Shown here in pieces: positions 8,231-16,867 of a stretch of 64,000 bases of DNA (positions are counted from its first letter, which is position 1; the number at the start of each line of letters is the position of its first letter). The notes beneath the pieces are model-generated. The model saw only the letters and a list, made by a program, of their open reading frames with translations. It was not told where the DNA came from and searched no databases. The stretch spans positions 930,001 to 994,000 of the forward strand of contig CAWIFQ010000003.1 of assembly GCA_963835495.1 (NCBI GenBank). Direction: 5' to 3'. The stretch comes from Acaudatibacter sp963835495 (lineage in GTDB: Bacteria; Pseudomonadota; Alphaproteobacteria; Caulobacterales; Caulobacteraceae). The translations under genes and the position numbers were made by a program.

Positions 8231-8662
8231 ATGCTTCGCCGCACCCTGCTCGCCACCCTGCCGCTCGTTCTCCTTGCCGGGGCGGCCAGCGCCCAGACTA
8301 AGGCCGCGTCAGGCCAGTACGTCGACCTCTCGCCGGTGCCGATGCCGATCGTGATCGACGGCCACCTGATCAACTACGTCTTCGTCTACATCCGGGTGGT
8401 GCTCACGCCGTCGGCGGACGCGCTGCACCTGCGCGACAAGGAGCCCTATTTCCGCGACGCGCTGGTGCGGATGGGCCACCGCACGCCCTTCGCCCTGCGC
8501 ACCGACTACACCAAGCTGGACGAGGCGCGGCTGAAGGCGAGCTTCCTCCAGGCGGCGTCGGCGATCGCCGGCCCCGGCGCGGTGGCCTCGATCGAGATCC
8601 TGCCAGGCGGCGGGCCGATGCGGCGCACCGGTTTGCCCAAGCCCGGCGAGCCGATTCACTAG
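8231..8662 (+). CDS. Exported protein of unknown function
   Basis: A 143-residue protein with a clear Sec signal peptide (MLRRTLLATLPLVLLAGAASAQ, predicted cleavage after ASA). The mature part is about 120 residues with PVPMPIVIDGHLINYVFVYIRVVLTPS, loosely like the membrane-proximal part of FliL-type proteins, but I cannot assign it. It lies 53 bases after thiL and ahead of hppA on the same strand. No catalytic motif or cysteine is present in the mature protein, so a periplasmic structural or binding role is plausible. Confidence 0.8.
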   Translation: MLRRTLLATLPLVLLAGAASAQTKAASGQYVDLSPVPMPIVIDGHLINYVFVYIRVVLTPSADALHLRDKEPYFRDALVRMGHRTPFALRTDYTKLDEARLKASFLQAASAIAGPGAVASIEILPGGGPMRRTGLPKPGEPIH

Positions 8663-8846
8663 AAATTCTCCCGTCAGGCGCAGGGCTGTTGCGTCGCGCG
8701 GTGGCTTTTGGCAGTTTCCGCCAACTTTTCGAGGCGCGCCCTGGGCCGCCTCGTTTGCCCTATTAGGGTTATTGGCCTTCGCCGACCGCGCCGCCCGAGG
8801 GGTGAGCGCGGCCATATGCGCAAGAATACGAGAGGGGCGCGACAAT

Positions 8847-10998
8847 ATGAGTCCTGTTTTGATGCTGGTGATCGCCGCCGGCCTGGTGGCCGTCGTCTAC
8901 GGCGCGGTCCAATCGGCGGCGCTGCTGCGGGCCTCGCCCGGCAACGCGAAGATGCAAGAGATCGCCGCGGCCATCCAGGAGGGCGCACAGGCCTATCTGC
9001 GTCGGCAGTACACCACCATCGCGATGGTCGGCGTCGTCATCCTGATCATCGTCGGCTTCCTGATCGGACCGCTCGAAGCGGCCGGCTTCCTGATCGGCGC
9101 GGTGCTGTCGGGCGCGGCCGGCTTCGCCGGCATGCTGATCTCCGTTCGCGCCAACGTCCGCACCGCCCAGGCGGCCTCCGAGAGCCTGGCCAAGGGGCTG
9201 TCGATGGCGTTCCGCTCCGGCGCGGTGACCGGGATGCTGGTGGCGGGCTTCGCCCTGCTCGGCGTCGCCGGCTACTACGCGGTGCTGACCGGACCGCTGC
9301 ACCTGGAGAACACCAGCCGTGACGTGATCGACAGCCTGGTCGCGCTCGGCTTCGGCGCCTCGCTGATCTCCATCTTCGCCCGTCTGGGCGGCGGCATCTT
9401 CACCAAGGGCGCCGACGTCGGCGGCGACATGGTGGGCAAGGTCGAAGCCGGGATCCCGGAAGACGACCCGCGCAACGCCGCGACCATCGCCGACAACGTG
9501 GGCGACAACGTCGGCGACTGCGCCGGCATGGCCGCCGACCTGTTCGAGACCTACGCGGTGACCACGGTCGCCACCATGGTGCTGGCCGCCATCTTCTTCC
9601 GCGGCCAGGACATCGTCAGCAACATGATGCTGCTGCCGCTGGCCATCTGCGGCGTCTGCATCGTCACCTCGATCATCGGCGCCTTCGCGGTGCGGCTCGG
9701 CAAGAGCAGCAACATCATGGGCGCCCTCTACCAGGGCCTCATCGTCACCGGCGTGCTGTCGGTCGGCGCGATCTGGTTCGTGATCAACAAGCTGGTCCCC
9801 GCCGACGGCATCGACGTGCCGACCCTGGTCGAGGGAACCACCAAGCACGTCAGCACGATGGAGCTGTTCGGCTGCGGCATGGTCGGTCTCGCCGTCACCG
9901 CCGCGATCGTGGTGATCACCGAGTACTACACCGGCACCAACTTCCGCCCGGTGAAGTCGATCGCCAAGGCCTCGGTCGCCGGCCACGGCACCAACGTGAT
10001 CCAGGGCCTCGCCATGAGCCTGGAATCGACCGCCCTGCCGGCGCTGATCATCATCGCCGGCATCATCGTCACCTACATCCTGGCGGGTCTGTTCGGCATC
10101 GCCATCGCCACCACCACCATGCTGTCGCTGGCCGGCTTCATCGTCGCCCTCGACGCCTTCGGCCCGGTGACCGACAACGCCGGCGGCATCGCCGAGATGG
10201 CCGGCCTGCCGCCGGAAGTGCGCGTCTCCACCGACGCGCTCGACGCGGTCGGCAACACCACCAAGGCGGTCACCAAGGGCTATGCGATCGGCTCGGCGGG
10301 CCTTGGCGCGCTGGTGCTGTTCGCCGCCTACACCCAGGACCTGAAGTACTTCTCGGCCAACGCGGTGCCGGGGTCCGATCTTCGACGGCCTGGGCGCGGT
10401 CACCTTCGACCTCTCCAACCCCTACGTGATCGTCGGCCTGCTGTTCGGCGGCCTGCTGCCGTTCCTGTTCGGCGGCATGTCGATGACCGCCGTGGGCCGC
10501 GCGGCCGAGGCGGTGGTCGCCGAGGTGCGGCGTCAGTTCAAGGAGAACCCCGGCATCATGACCTATGAGGTCAAGCCGGAATACGGCAAGGCCGTCGACA
10601 TCCTGACCAAGGCGGCGATCCGCGAAATGATCATCCCGTCGCTGCTGCCGGTGGTCTCGCCGATCGTGCTGTTCTTCGTCATCCGCGCGATCACCGGCAA
10701 GGCCGAGGAAGCCTTCTCGGCGCTGGGCGCGATGCTGGTCGGCGTGATCGTCACCGGCCTCTTCGTCGCGATCTCGATGACCTCTGGCGGCGGCGCCTGG
10801 GACAACGCCAAGAAGCTGATCGAAGAGGGTCACTACGGCGGCAAGGGCTCCGAAGCCCACAAGGCCGCCGTCACCGGCGACACCGTCGGCGATCCCTACA
10901 AGGACACCGCCGGCCCGGCGGTGAACCCGATGATCAAGATCACCAACATCGTCGCCCTGCTGTTGCTGGCGGTGCTGGCCCACGGTCTGGTGAAGTAG
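8847..10998 (+). CDS. hppA: K+-insensitive H+-translocating membrane pyrophosphatase, one frameshift
   Basis: Membrane-bound pyrophosphatase with about 16 membrane segments that couples PPi hydrolysis to proton pumping. The ATG at 8847 follows GAGAGGGG. The signature GADVGGDMVGKVEAGIPEDD and the metal-binding DNVGDNVGDCAGMAADLFETY are intact. DAVGNTTKAVTKGYAIGSA carries lysine in GNTTKA, the diagnostic residue of the K+-independent class. One extra base at 10376/10377 (TCC-G-ATC where the family needs Ser-Ile) breaks the frame after SANAVPGS; it continues with IFDGLGAVTFDLSNPYVIVG to the TAG at 10996. The remainder matches the family perfectly, so I regard the break as a sequence error. Confidence 0.95.
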
Positions 10999-11010
10999 GC
11001 TGCTGCTTAC

Positions 11011-11197
11011 CCTTCTCCCCTTGCGGGAGAAGGTGTCGGCGGAGCCGACGGTGAGGGTGCGCTACCCTCGGCTGTCGGCAACAGAAAGTGCGAACCCCGG
11101 AGGCTTGGTCCCCGGGGTTCGTTCATTCTGGATTGAAGCGAGCAGGCGCCCCTCATCCGGCTGCTTCGCAGCCACCTTCTCCCGCAGGGGGAGAAGG
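11011..11197. repeat. Inverted pair of palindromic intergenic repeats
   Basis: Two copies of one element face each other. The left copy is 11011-11057, the right 11149-11197. Each has a hairpin with CTTCTCCC/GGGAGAAG arms and a second small hairpin (GTCGGC/GCCGAC on the left, GGCTGC/GCAGCC on the right) followed by a GAGGG end. Such sequences are dispersed in many copies in alphaproteobacterial genomes between genes. Here they sit between the convergent ends of hppA and bamE, where they could also help transcripts end. Confidence 0.8.
11092..11120 (+). terminator. Possible terminator hairpin between hppA and bamE
   Basis: GAACCCCGG and CCGGGGTTC form a perfect 9-bp stem with an 11-base loop, about 95 bases after the hppA stop. 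Only a weak T-rich stretch (gttcattctgg) follows, so it is not a classical rho-independent terminator, but it is the strongest stem between these two convergent genes and could serve both directions. Confidence 0.45.
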
Positions 11198-11206
11198 ATA
11201 CCGGCG

Positions 11207-11692
11207 CTAGTGCCGGTCGTCCGGGTGGCTGCCGGGAGTGACTTCCGAATCGGGCGGCAGTACCGAACCGGCGCCGATGCTGCCGATCAGCTGCTCCAGC
11301 ACCGTCATTTCGCGGCCGCGCGTCGGCGTCTCGTGGGTGTTGTAGGCGATTACCCGGCCGTCCCGGAGAGTGAAGTTGTCGACGGCCTTCACCTGCAGCG
11401 TGTCGGGGTCGAACGAAATCGCCGTGATATCGCGCTGGATCGTCTTCGGATCGTAGAACGAGGTCTGGGTGCGGAACTGCGACATGTAGAACCAGACGTT
11501 CTTGTCGAACGTCGAGGTCGCCGTGGGCGAGCCCAGCTTGGTAAGCACGCTCGAGCGGGTGTCCTCGCCGATCTTCACGTCGGCGGGGTGCACGTCCACC
11601 ACCTGGAAGCCCTGGTGGTAGGTGACGGGGGAGCAGGCCGCCGTCGCGGCGAGGCTGGCGGCGAGGGCGAGGAAAACGGACTTGCGCAGCAT
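11207..11692 (-). CDS. bamE: Outer membrane assembly lipoprotein BamE/SmpA family
   Basis: A 161-residue lipoprotein with a type II signal (lipobox TAAC, Cys20). The mature protein has the BamE/SmpA fold: GEDTRSSVLTKLGSPTATSTFDKNVWFYMS, then a beta region DPDTLQVKAVDNF. BamE is a non-essential partner of the BamA outer-membrane insertion machine. It is longer at the C-terminus than E. coli BamE by about 50 residues, as usual in alphaproteobacteria. It is divergent from the ubiquinol-cytochrome c chaperone gene, an arrangement common in the group. Confidence 0.93.
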   Translation of the reverse strand: MLRKSVFLALAASLAATAACSPVTYHQGFQVVDVHPADVKIGEDTRSSVLTKLGSPTATSTFDKNVWFYMSQFRTQTSFYDPKTIQRDITAISFDPDTLQVKAVDNFTLRDGRVIAYNTHETPTRGREMTVLEQLIGSIGAGSVLPPDSEVTPGSHPDDRH

Positions 11693-11799
11693 CTGGGCCT
11701 TGATCGCGACGTTGACGGCCTTTGACCTATCGTCACCGGCCTTCTAGTGCAATGCCGTGAGCTAAGTCGCCGCGGGCGGCGAAATCGAGGCGGCGGGTG

Positions 11800-12333
11800 A
11801 TGTTCCTCCAGCGTTTGTTGAGGCCCGGGTCGGCGCGGACCGTGGGCAAGTCGCTCTACGCTGCGAGCGTCGCCCAGGCGCGCACGCCGGCGCTCTACGC
11901 CGCCCTGGGCGCGCCGGACACGCCGAACGGACGCTTCGAGGTCTACACCTTGCACGTGCTGCTGGTGCTGGGGCGCCTGCGCGCCATCGGGGCGCCGGCG
12001 GCGGCGACCAGCCAGGCCTATTTCGACGCCTACCTCAGCGGGCTCGACAACGGCCTGCGCGAGTTGGCGGTCGGCGATCTTTCCGTCGGCAAGACCATGC
12101 GCAAGCTCGGCGAGGCGTTCTACGGCCGGGGCAAGGCGCTGGACGCCGCGATCGCCGCCCTGCCGGAGCGCGCGCCGCTGGATGCGCTGCTCGGCCGCAC
12201 CGTGTTCGGCGGCGCCGAGGGGGCGGACGCCGCGCCGCTGGGCGACTATCTGCTCGCGGCCCGCGCCGCGCTCGACGCCGCCTCGCGGGCCTCGCTGCTC
12301 GCCGGCGAAATCTCCTGGCCGGCCCTTGCGTAA
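11800..12333 (+). CDS. Ubiquinol-cytochrome c chaperone family protein
   Basis: A 177-residue protein of the CBP3-like ubiquinol-cytochrome c chaperone family, needed for assembly of the cytochrome bc1 complex in mitochondria and kept in alphaproteobacteria. Typical features are ARTPALYAALGAPDTPNGRFEVYTLHVLLVL near residue 30, LDNGLRELAVGDLSVGKTMRKLGEAFYGR and the alanine-rich C-terminus ending EISWPALA. ATG 11800 is chosen over the GTG one codon upstream. It is followed 81 bases later by plsX; the DUF177/YceD gene often found between them is absent. Confidence 0.88.
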   Translation: MFLQRLLRPGSARTVGKSLYAASVAQARTPALYAALGAPDTPNGRFEVYTLHVLLVLGRLRAIGAPAAATSQAYFDAYLSGLDNGLRELAVGDLSVGKTMRKLGEAFYGRGKALDAAIAALPERAPLDALLGRTVFGGAEGADAAPLGDYLLAARAALDAASRASLLAGEISWPALA

Positions 12334-12414
12334 CGGCAAAGCTTGCCTGCCCGCGAGGCGCGTCACTATAGGGGGCGCCCTGGTGGCTGAGAGCTGGAGC
12401 AGCGAGACGCGGCC

Positions 12415-13518
12415 GTGCCAGAGAAGGTGACTTCCCCGCTGGTGATCTCGATCGACGCCATGGGCGGCGACCACGGCCCCGCGGTCGTGGTCCCGGCGAT
12501 CGCGCGGGCGGTCAAGCAGGGCCTGGACGCACGCTTCCTGCTGCACGGTGCCGAACCCGTGCTCAAGGCCGCCCTGGCCAAGCTGCCGGCGCTGGAAGGC
12601 CGGGTCGAGATCCGCCACACCGACAAGGTGATCGGCGCGGACGACAAGCCCGCCCAGGCCATGCGCCGCGGCAAGGACTCCAGCATGTGGAACGCGGTCG
12701 AGTCGGTGAAGAGCGGCGAGGCGGCCGCCTGCGTCAGCGCCGGCAACACCGGCGCGCTGATGGCGATCGCCATGCTGATCCTGCGCATGTCGGCGGACAT
12801 GGAGCGCCCGGCCCTCGTCGCCAGCTGGCCGACGCTGAAGGGCCGCACCGCCGTGCTCGACGTCGGCGCCAACATCAGCGCCGACGCAAAGCGGCTGGTC
12901 GAGTTCGCCATTCTGGGGGCCGCCTTTCATCACGCGGTGCACGGCTCGGTGCGGCCTACCGTCGGCCTGCTCAACGTCGGCTCCGAAGAGGGGAAGGGCC
13001 ACGAGGAGGTGCGCGAGGCCAACCGCGTACTGCGCGAGCTGCCGCTCGAGCTCGATTACCGCGGCTTCGTCGAGGGCGACGACATCCCGATGGGCACGGT
13101 CGACGTGGTGGTCACCGACGCCTTCACCGGCAATGTGGCGCTGAAAACCGGCGAGGGCCTGGCCCGCTATTTCCGCGCCCAGCTGCGCACGACGTTCACG
13201 TCCGGCCCCTTCGCCCGCCTCGGCGCCTTGATCGCATCGGCCGCGCTGCGGCGCATGGCCGAGCAGTTCGACCCCAGCTCGATCAATGGCGGGCCTTTCC
13301 TCGGACTGAACGGGATTGTAGTCAAAAGCCACGGCGGCGCCGACGTGCGCGGATTCGCCACCGCCATCCGTCTGGCGGCCGACCTTGCCGCCAGTGACTT
13401 CGTCGCCCAGATCGACCGCAACCTGAGGACCATGACCGCCGCGATGCCAAACGAAGCGGCCCCAACGAACGCGGCTCCCGATCGGGCGGACGGGGTCGAG
13501 GAAAGAAACAAGGCGTGA
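12415..13518 (+). CDS. plsX: Phosphate acyltransferase PlsX
   Basis: A 367-residue enzyme that converts acyl-ACP to acyl-phosphate for phospholipid synthesis. Motifs are ISIDAMGGDHGP at the N-terminus, SAGNTGALM, LDVGAN, NVGSEEGKGHEEVREAN and VVTDAFTGNVALKTGEG. Translation starts at GTG 12415, and the stop overlaps the GTG start of fabH (GTGA), so the two are coupled. The C-terminal 30 residues (AAMPNEAAPTNAAPDRADG) are a low-complexity tail. Confidence 0.96.
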   Translation: MPEKVTSPLVISIDAMGGDHGPAVVVPAIARAVKQGLDARFLLHGAEPVLKAALAKLPALEGRVEIRHTDKVIGADDKPAQAMRRGKDSSMWNAVESVKSGEAAACVSAGNTGALMAIAMLILRMSADMERPALVASWPTLKGRTAVLDVGANISADAKRLVEFAILGAAFHHAVHGSVRPTVGLLNVGSEEGKGHEEVREANRVLRELPLELDYRGFVEGDDIPMGTVDVVVTDAFTGNVALKTGEGLARYFRAQLRTTFTSGPFARLGALIASAALRRMAEQFDPSSINGGPFLGLNGIVVKSHGGADVRGFATAIRLAADLAASDFVAQIDRNLRTMTAAMPNEAAPTNAAPDRADGVEERNKA

Positions 13519-14495
13519 GCTCGATCATTCGTAGCGTCGTCACCGGCGTGGGTGACTATCTTCCCTCGCGCGTGGTCACCAACGACGACCTTGCCAAGAT
13601 CGTCGACACCAACGACGCCTGGATCATCGAACGCACCGGCATCCGCCAGCGCCGCGAAGCGGTCGAGGGCGAGACCACGTCCGATCTGGCGACCAAGGCC
13701 GCCGCCAAGGCGCTGGCCGCCGCCGGCCGCACGCCCGCCGACGTCGATCTGATCATCGTCGGCACCACCACCCCGGATCTTACCTTCCCCGCCACCGCCA
13801 CGATGGTGCAGCGCAAGCTGGGCTGTCCGATCGGCATCGCCTTCGACGTCCAGGCGGTCTGCTCCGGTTTCGTGTTCGCGCTGGCCGTCGCCGACAACTT
13901 CGTCGCCCGCGGCCAGTCCAAGTGCTGCCTGGTGATCGGCGCCGAGACCATGACCCGGCTGATGGACTGGACCGACCGCGGCACCTGCGTGCTGTTCGGC
14001 GACGGCGCCGGCGCGGTGGTGCTGGAGCCGCGCGAAGGGCAGGGGACCACCGCCGACCGCGGCGTGCTGGGCGTCGCCCTGCGCGCCGACGGCACCAAGC
14101 AGGACCTGCTCTATGTCGACGGCGGCCCCTCGGCCACTGGCACGGTCGGCAAGCTGCGCATGCAGGGCAACCAGGTGTTCCGCCACGCGGTCGTCAACAT
14201 TTCCGAGGCGGTGATCGCCGCCGCCAAGGTCGCCGGCGTCGAGCTCTCCGAGGTCGACTGGTTCATTCCGCACCAGGCCAATCAGCGCATCCTCGAGGGT
14301 GTGGCGCGGCGGCTCGGCATCGCCGGCGAGCGGGTGATCTCCACCGTCGCCGAGCACGCCAACACCTCGGCCGCGTCGATCCCGCTGGCGCTGGCGCAGG
14401 GCATCGCCGATGGCCGCATCAAGCCCGGTCAGCTGCTGCTGATGGAAGCGATGGGCGGCGGCCTGACCTGGGGCGCGGCCGTGGTCAGGCTCTAG
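13515..14495 (+). CDS. fabH: 3-oxoacyl-ACP synthase III
   Basis: A 326-residue condensing enzyme that starts fatty acid synthesis from acetyl-CoA and malonyl-ACP. The catalytic triad is visible: Cys116 in VQAVCSGF, His253 in IPHQANQRI and Asn283 in EHANTSAAS. The C-terminal GGGLTWGAAVVRL is typical. It starts at a GTG that overlaps the plsX stop. The plsX-fabH-ihfA-MerR order is standard in alphaproteobacteria. Confidence 0.97.
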   Translation: MSSIIRSVVTGVGDYLPSRVVTNDDLAKIVDTNDAWIIERTGIRQRREAVEGETTSDLATKAAAKALAAAGRTPADVDLIIVGTTTPDLTFPATATMVQRKLGCPIGIAFDVQAVCSGFVFALAVADNFVARGQSKCCLVIGAETMTRLMDWTDRGTCVLFGDGAGAVVLEPREGQGTTADRGVLGVALRADGTKQDLLYVDGGPSATGTVGKLRMQGNQVFRHAVVNISEAVIAAAKVAGVELSEVDWFIPHQANQRILEGVARRLGIAGERVISTVAEHANTSAASIPLALAQGIADGRIKPGQLLLMEAMGGGLTWGAAVVRL

Positions 14496-14802
14496 CGGCC
14501 GAATCTACCTAAACGGGCGTAGTGCGCGGTCGACGTTCAACCATTGCAACCCTGAAACCGTGAGTCGGCCGCGTCCGTTGGCGTGCGGCGTGAAGTTGAG
14601 TTGGATGAGTCGGGCCCGTCCGCCGGGCCTGACCGGGTGCGAGCGGGATCGTCCGCCCCCGGTCGAGCTAGCCGACCGTTCGGCGCGGCGAGGCCGCGAA
14701 ACGCCCTCGCTCCGACCTTCAAATTGCTCCCAGGAAGCCTTTGACTTGACAAGTTATTCAGACCATGAAGCCTTAGCGCGGTAACGGGGCGAGCGAACAT
14801 CC
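14496..14802 (+). other. 307-base gap upstream of ihfA
   Basis: No credible gene is seen here. Its only notable part is the 3' end: overlapping promoter-like TTGACT (14741-14746) and TTGACA (14746-14751) hexamers with AAGTTATTCAG just after, in otherwise GC-rich DNA. These are plausible -35 elements for ihfA, but no convincing -10 box lies at the right distance. The ihfA start follows GGGGCGAGCG. Confidence 0.5.
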
Positions 14803-15105
14803 ATGAAGGGCCGGACATTGACTCGGGCGGACCTGTGCGAGGCCGTGCATGAGGAAGTGGGACTGACCCGGCAGGATTGCGCTTCCCTGGTGGAGCGCAC
14901 GCTTGATCTTGTGGTCGAGGCGCTCGAGCGGGGCCAGACCGTCAAACTTTCTGGCTTTGGCGTCTTTCAGGTGCGCGCCAAACGCGAGCGCATGGGGCGC
15001 AACCCCAAGACCGGCGAGCCAGCCGCGATCGATCCCCGGCGGGTGATCGCGTTCCGCGCGTCGCAGGTGATGAAGGCGCGAGTGGATCGCGCCCTCAACA
15101 AGTAG
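14803..15105 (+). CDS. ihfA: Integration host factor subunit alpha
   Basis: A 100-residue DNA-bending protein of the HU/IHF family. TLTRADLCEAVHEEVGLTRQDCASLVERTLDLV forms the dimerisation helices, VKLSGFGVFQVRAKRERMGRNPKTGEPAAIDPRRVIAFRAS the DNA-embracing arm with the proline tip, and the last helix ends RVDRALNK. The GxNPKTGE motif is classic. It lies 9 bases before the MerR gene, as in most alphaproteobacteria. Confidence 0.96.
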   Translation: MKGRTLTRADLCEAVHEEVGLTRQDCASLVERTLDLVVEALERGQTVKLSGFGVFQVRAKRERMGRNPKTGEPAAIDPRRVIAFRASQVMKARVDRALNK

Positions 15106-15113
15106 GCGAGACC

Positions 15114-15527
15114 TTGGCGAAGGGCCCAGAGGCCTTCCGCAGTATCTCCGAGGCGGCCGACGCGCTGGGGGTGCCCCAGCATGTGCTGCGGTTCTGGGAG
15201 ACCAAGTTCGCTTTCATCCGGCCTATGAAACGCGCGGGCGGCCGCCGCTTCTACCGGCCGCAGGACATCCTGGTCCTCGCCCAGGTGCGCCGCCTGCTGC
15301 ACGAGCAGGGCTACACCATCAAGGGCGTGCAGAAGCTGCACCGAGAGCTGGGCGCCAAGCGCTTCCTCAACGGCGAGGCCTCGCCGGCGAGCCCCGAGGC
15401 CGCGCCGCGGCCCGAGGTCTCCGCGGCCGACCTGTCCGCCCAAGCGCGCCGCCGTCTCGAAGCCGTACTGGCCGAGCTGGAAGCCGCGAAGGCGCGACTC
15501 GACGAACTGCTATCGCCTCGACCTTAG
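15114..15527 (+). CDS. MerR family transcriptional regulator
   Basis: A 137-residue protein with a MerR winged helix-turn-helix: FRSISEAADALGVPQHVLRFWETKFAFIRPMKRAGGRRFYRPQDI, then LAQVRRLLHEQGYTIKGVQKLHREL. This WETKF type, located right after ihfA, is conserved in alphaproteobacteria and lacks the metal-binding cysteines of true MerR. The C-terminal 50 residues end in a helix rich in Ala, Arg and Glu. The only suitable start is TTG 15114, 8 bases after the ihfA stop. Target unknown. Confidence 0.9.
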   Translation: MAKGPEAFRSISEAADALGVPQHVLRFWETKFAFIRPMKRAGGRRFYRPQDILVLAQVRRLLHEQGYTIKGVQKLHRELGAKRFLNGEASPASPEAAPRPEVSAADLSAQARRRLEAVLAELEAAKARLDELLSPRP

Positions 15528-15580
15528 ACGGCGTTCAAACTGCACCGGTTGATCGCAGCGAGTTCGGAGACTGGCCGCCG

Positions 15581-16627
15581 ATGTTGAGTTGGTTGTTCCA
15601 TGAATTCGGCCGCTACTGGGGCCCGCTGCGCCTCTTCGACTCGTTCTTCTTCCTCTCGGCGGTGGGATTCGCGACCGCCGCCGCGGCGACCTGGATCCTG
15701 CTGCCGCGCGTGTGGGACCGGTTGCCGCGGGATCGCGGCCGCGCCTTCGCCGTCAACGCCGAGCTGAGCGTCGGCAAGCCGGTCAGCGCCGGGCTGATCT
15801 TCATCGGCGTCTTCGCGGTGGTTTCGTTCCTGTTCGTGCCGTTCGGCGCCGTCGCCATGCGCGCGATCCCGTTCGTGCTGGTGGCGATGATCGTCGGCTA
15901 CCTCGACGACCGCCGCGGCGGCTTCAGCGAATATACGCTGGCGGTGATGGACCTCGTCGTCGCGCTGGGCGCGTCGGTCGCCATACTGGGCATCGGCGCC
16001 TCGGTGATCTGGCTGCCGGGCTGGAAGGAGGCCATCACCCTGCCGCCCTGGCTCAGCATCCCGCTGACCACCGGCGTGATCTGGCTCTCGATCAACGCCA
16101 CTAACTGCTCTGACGGCGTCGACGGCGTTTCCGGCAGCCTCACCGCCACCGCAATCCTGATCCTCGGCGGCCTGCTCTACACCGTGATCGGCAACCAGGT
16201 GGTCGCCGGCCACCTCAACATTCCGGTCAATCCCGAGGGCGCCGGCTGGGCGATCATGGCCTTCGTGATGGTCGGGGCGGTGGCCGGCTACCTCTGGTAC
16301 AACGCCTCGCCCAGTCAGGTGCTGATGGGCGACGCCGGCTCGCGTCCGCTCGGCCTGATGATCGGCCTGCTGGTCGTGGCCACCGGCAACCCGCTGTTCC
16401 TGCTGCTGGTCGGCTCGGTGATCGTGCTCAACGGCGCGACCGGCCTGATGAAGGTGGCGCTGGCCCGCTTCTTCGGCATCCGCCTGCTGTCGTCGATCCG
16501 CTTCCCGCTGCACGACCACTGCCGCAAGGAGCTGAACTGGTCCAACACCCAGGTGCTGGTGCGGTTCATGCTGCTGCACCTGGGCGTTTCGGCGCTCCTG
16601 ATCATCCTGGTGCTGAAGGTGCGCTAA
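15581..16627 (+). CDS. MraY-like phospho-sugar transferase (PNPT family)
   Basis: A 348-residue polytopic membrane protein of the polyprenyl-phosphate N-acetylhexosamine-1-phosphate transferase family. Family motifs appear in order: YLDDRRGG (metal-binding Asp-Asp), INATNCSDGVDGVSG, NASPSQVLMGDAGSRPLG and FPLHDHCRKELNWSNTQVLVRF. The last segment corresponds to the HHH region of MraY but reads HDH. It would transfer a sugar phosphate to undecaprenyl phosphate at the inner membrane. It stands outside a dcw cluster, so it is probably a paralog serving another glycan or a modified lipid I. It is co-directional with the MerR gene; its stop interlocks with the convergent small gene. Confidence 0.87.
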   Translation: MLSWLFHEFGRYWGPLRLFDSFFFLSAVGFATAAAATWILLPRVWDRLPRDRGRAFAVNAELSVGKPVSAGLIFIGVFAVVSFLFVPFGAVAMRAIPFVLVAMIVGYLDDRRGGFSEYTLAVMDLVVALGASVAILGIGASVIWLPGWKEAITLPPWLSIPLTTGVIWLSINATNCSDGVDGVSGSLTATAILILGGLLYTVIGNQVVAGHLNIPVNPEGAGWAIMAFVMVGAVAGYLWYNASPSQVLMGDAGSRPLGLMIGLLVVATGNPLFLLLVGSVIVLNGATGLMKVALARFFGIRLLSSIRFPLHDHCRKELNWSNTQVLVRFMLLHLGVSALLIILVLKVR

Positions 16628-16824
16628 TCCGGGCGCTGCGTCGTGATCTCCGAGTAGGGTTCGCCCTCGCGGATGGTTTTGTTGCGGTAGACGATCACGC
16701 CGATCCGGTTGGGCTGGCGGCCCAGCTCGTCGCAGAACGCCGCCCAATGCTCCGACGGGACCCACAGGCAGCGCGCCCAGCGGTCTTCGTCGATGGCCAT
16801 GTCGACGAGCGTGCGGATGCTCAT
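16624..16824 (-). CDS. Conserved small protein of unknown function (66 aa)
   Basis: A 66-residue protein starting MSIRTLVDMAIDEDRWARCLWVPSEHWAAFCDELGRQPN and ending in a beta-like segment VIVYRNKTIREGEPYSEITT. The start at ATG 16824 is preferred; an in-frame ATG 12 codons upstream would add a cysteine-containing N-terminus of doubtful value. Its stop overlaps the stop of the MraY-like gene head to head. No known domain is recognised, but codon usage resembles its neighbours. Confidence 0.65.
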   Translation of the reverse strand: MSIRTLVDMAIDEDRWARCLWVPSEHWAAFCDELGRQPNRIGVIVYRNKTIREGEPYSEITTQRPD

Positions 16825-16867
16825 GGCGGGCGAGCTTACCCAGCCCGCGCGGCAATCCAAGCCGCCG

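Noticed and set aside
8769..10418. A 549-codon open frame antisense to hppA, rich in His, Asp, Gln and Arg
   Set aside because: It mirrors the codon bias of the real gene on the other strand; the composition is not protein-like and no ribosome-binding site is present. The same applies to long antisense frames over the sulfatase, argC, the TPR gene, the rhamnosidase and hldD.
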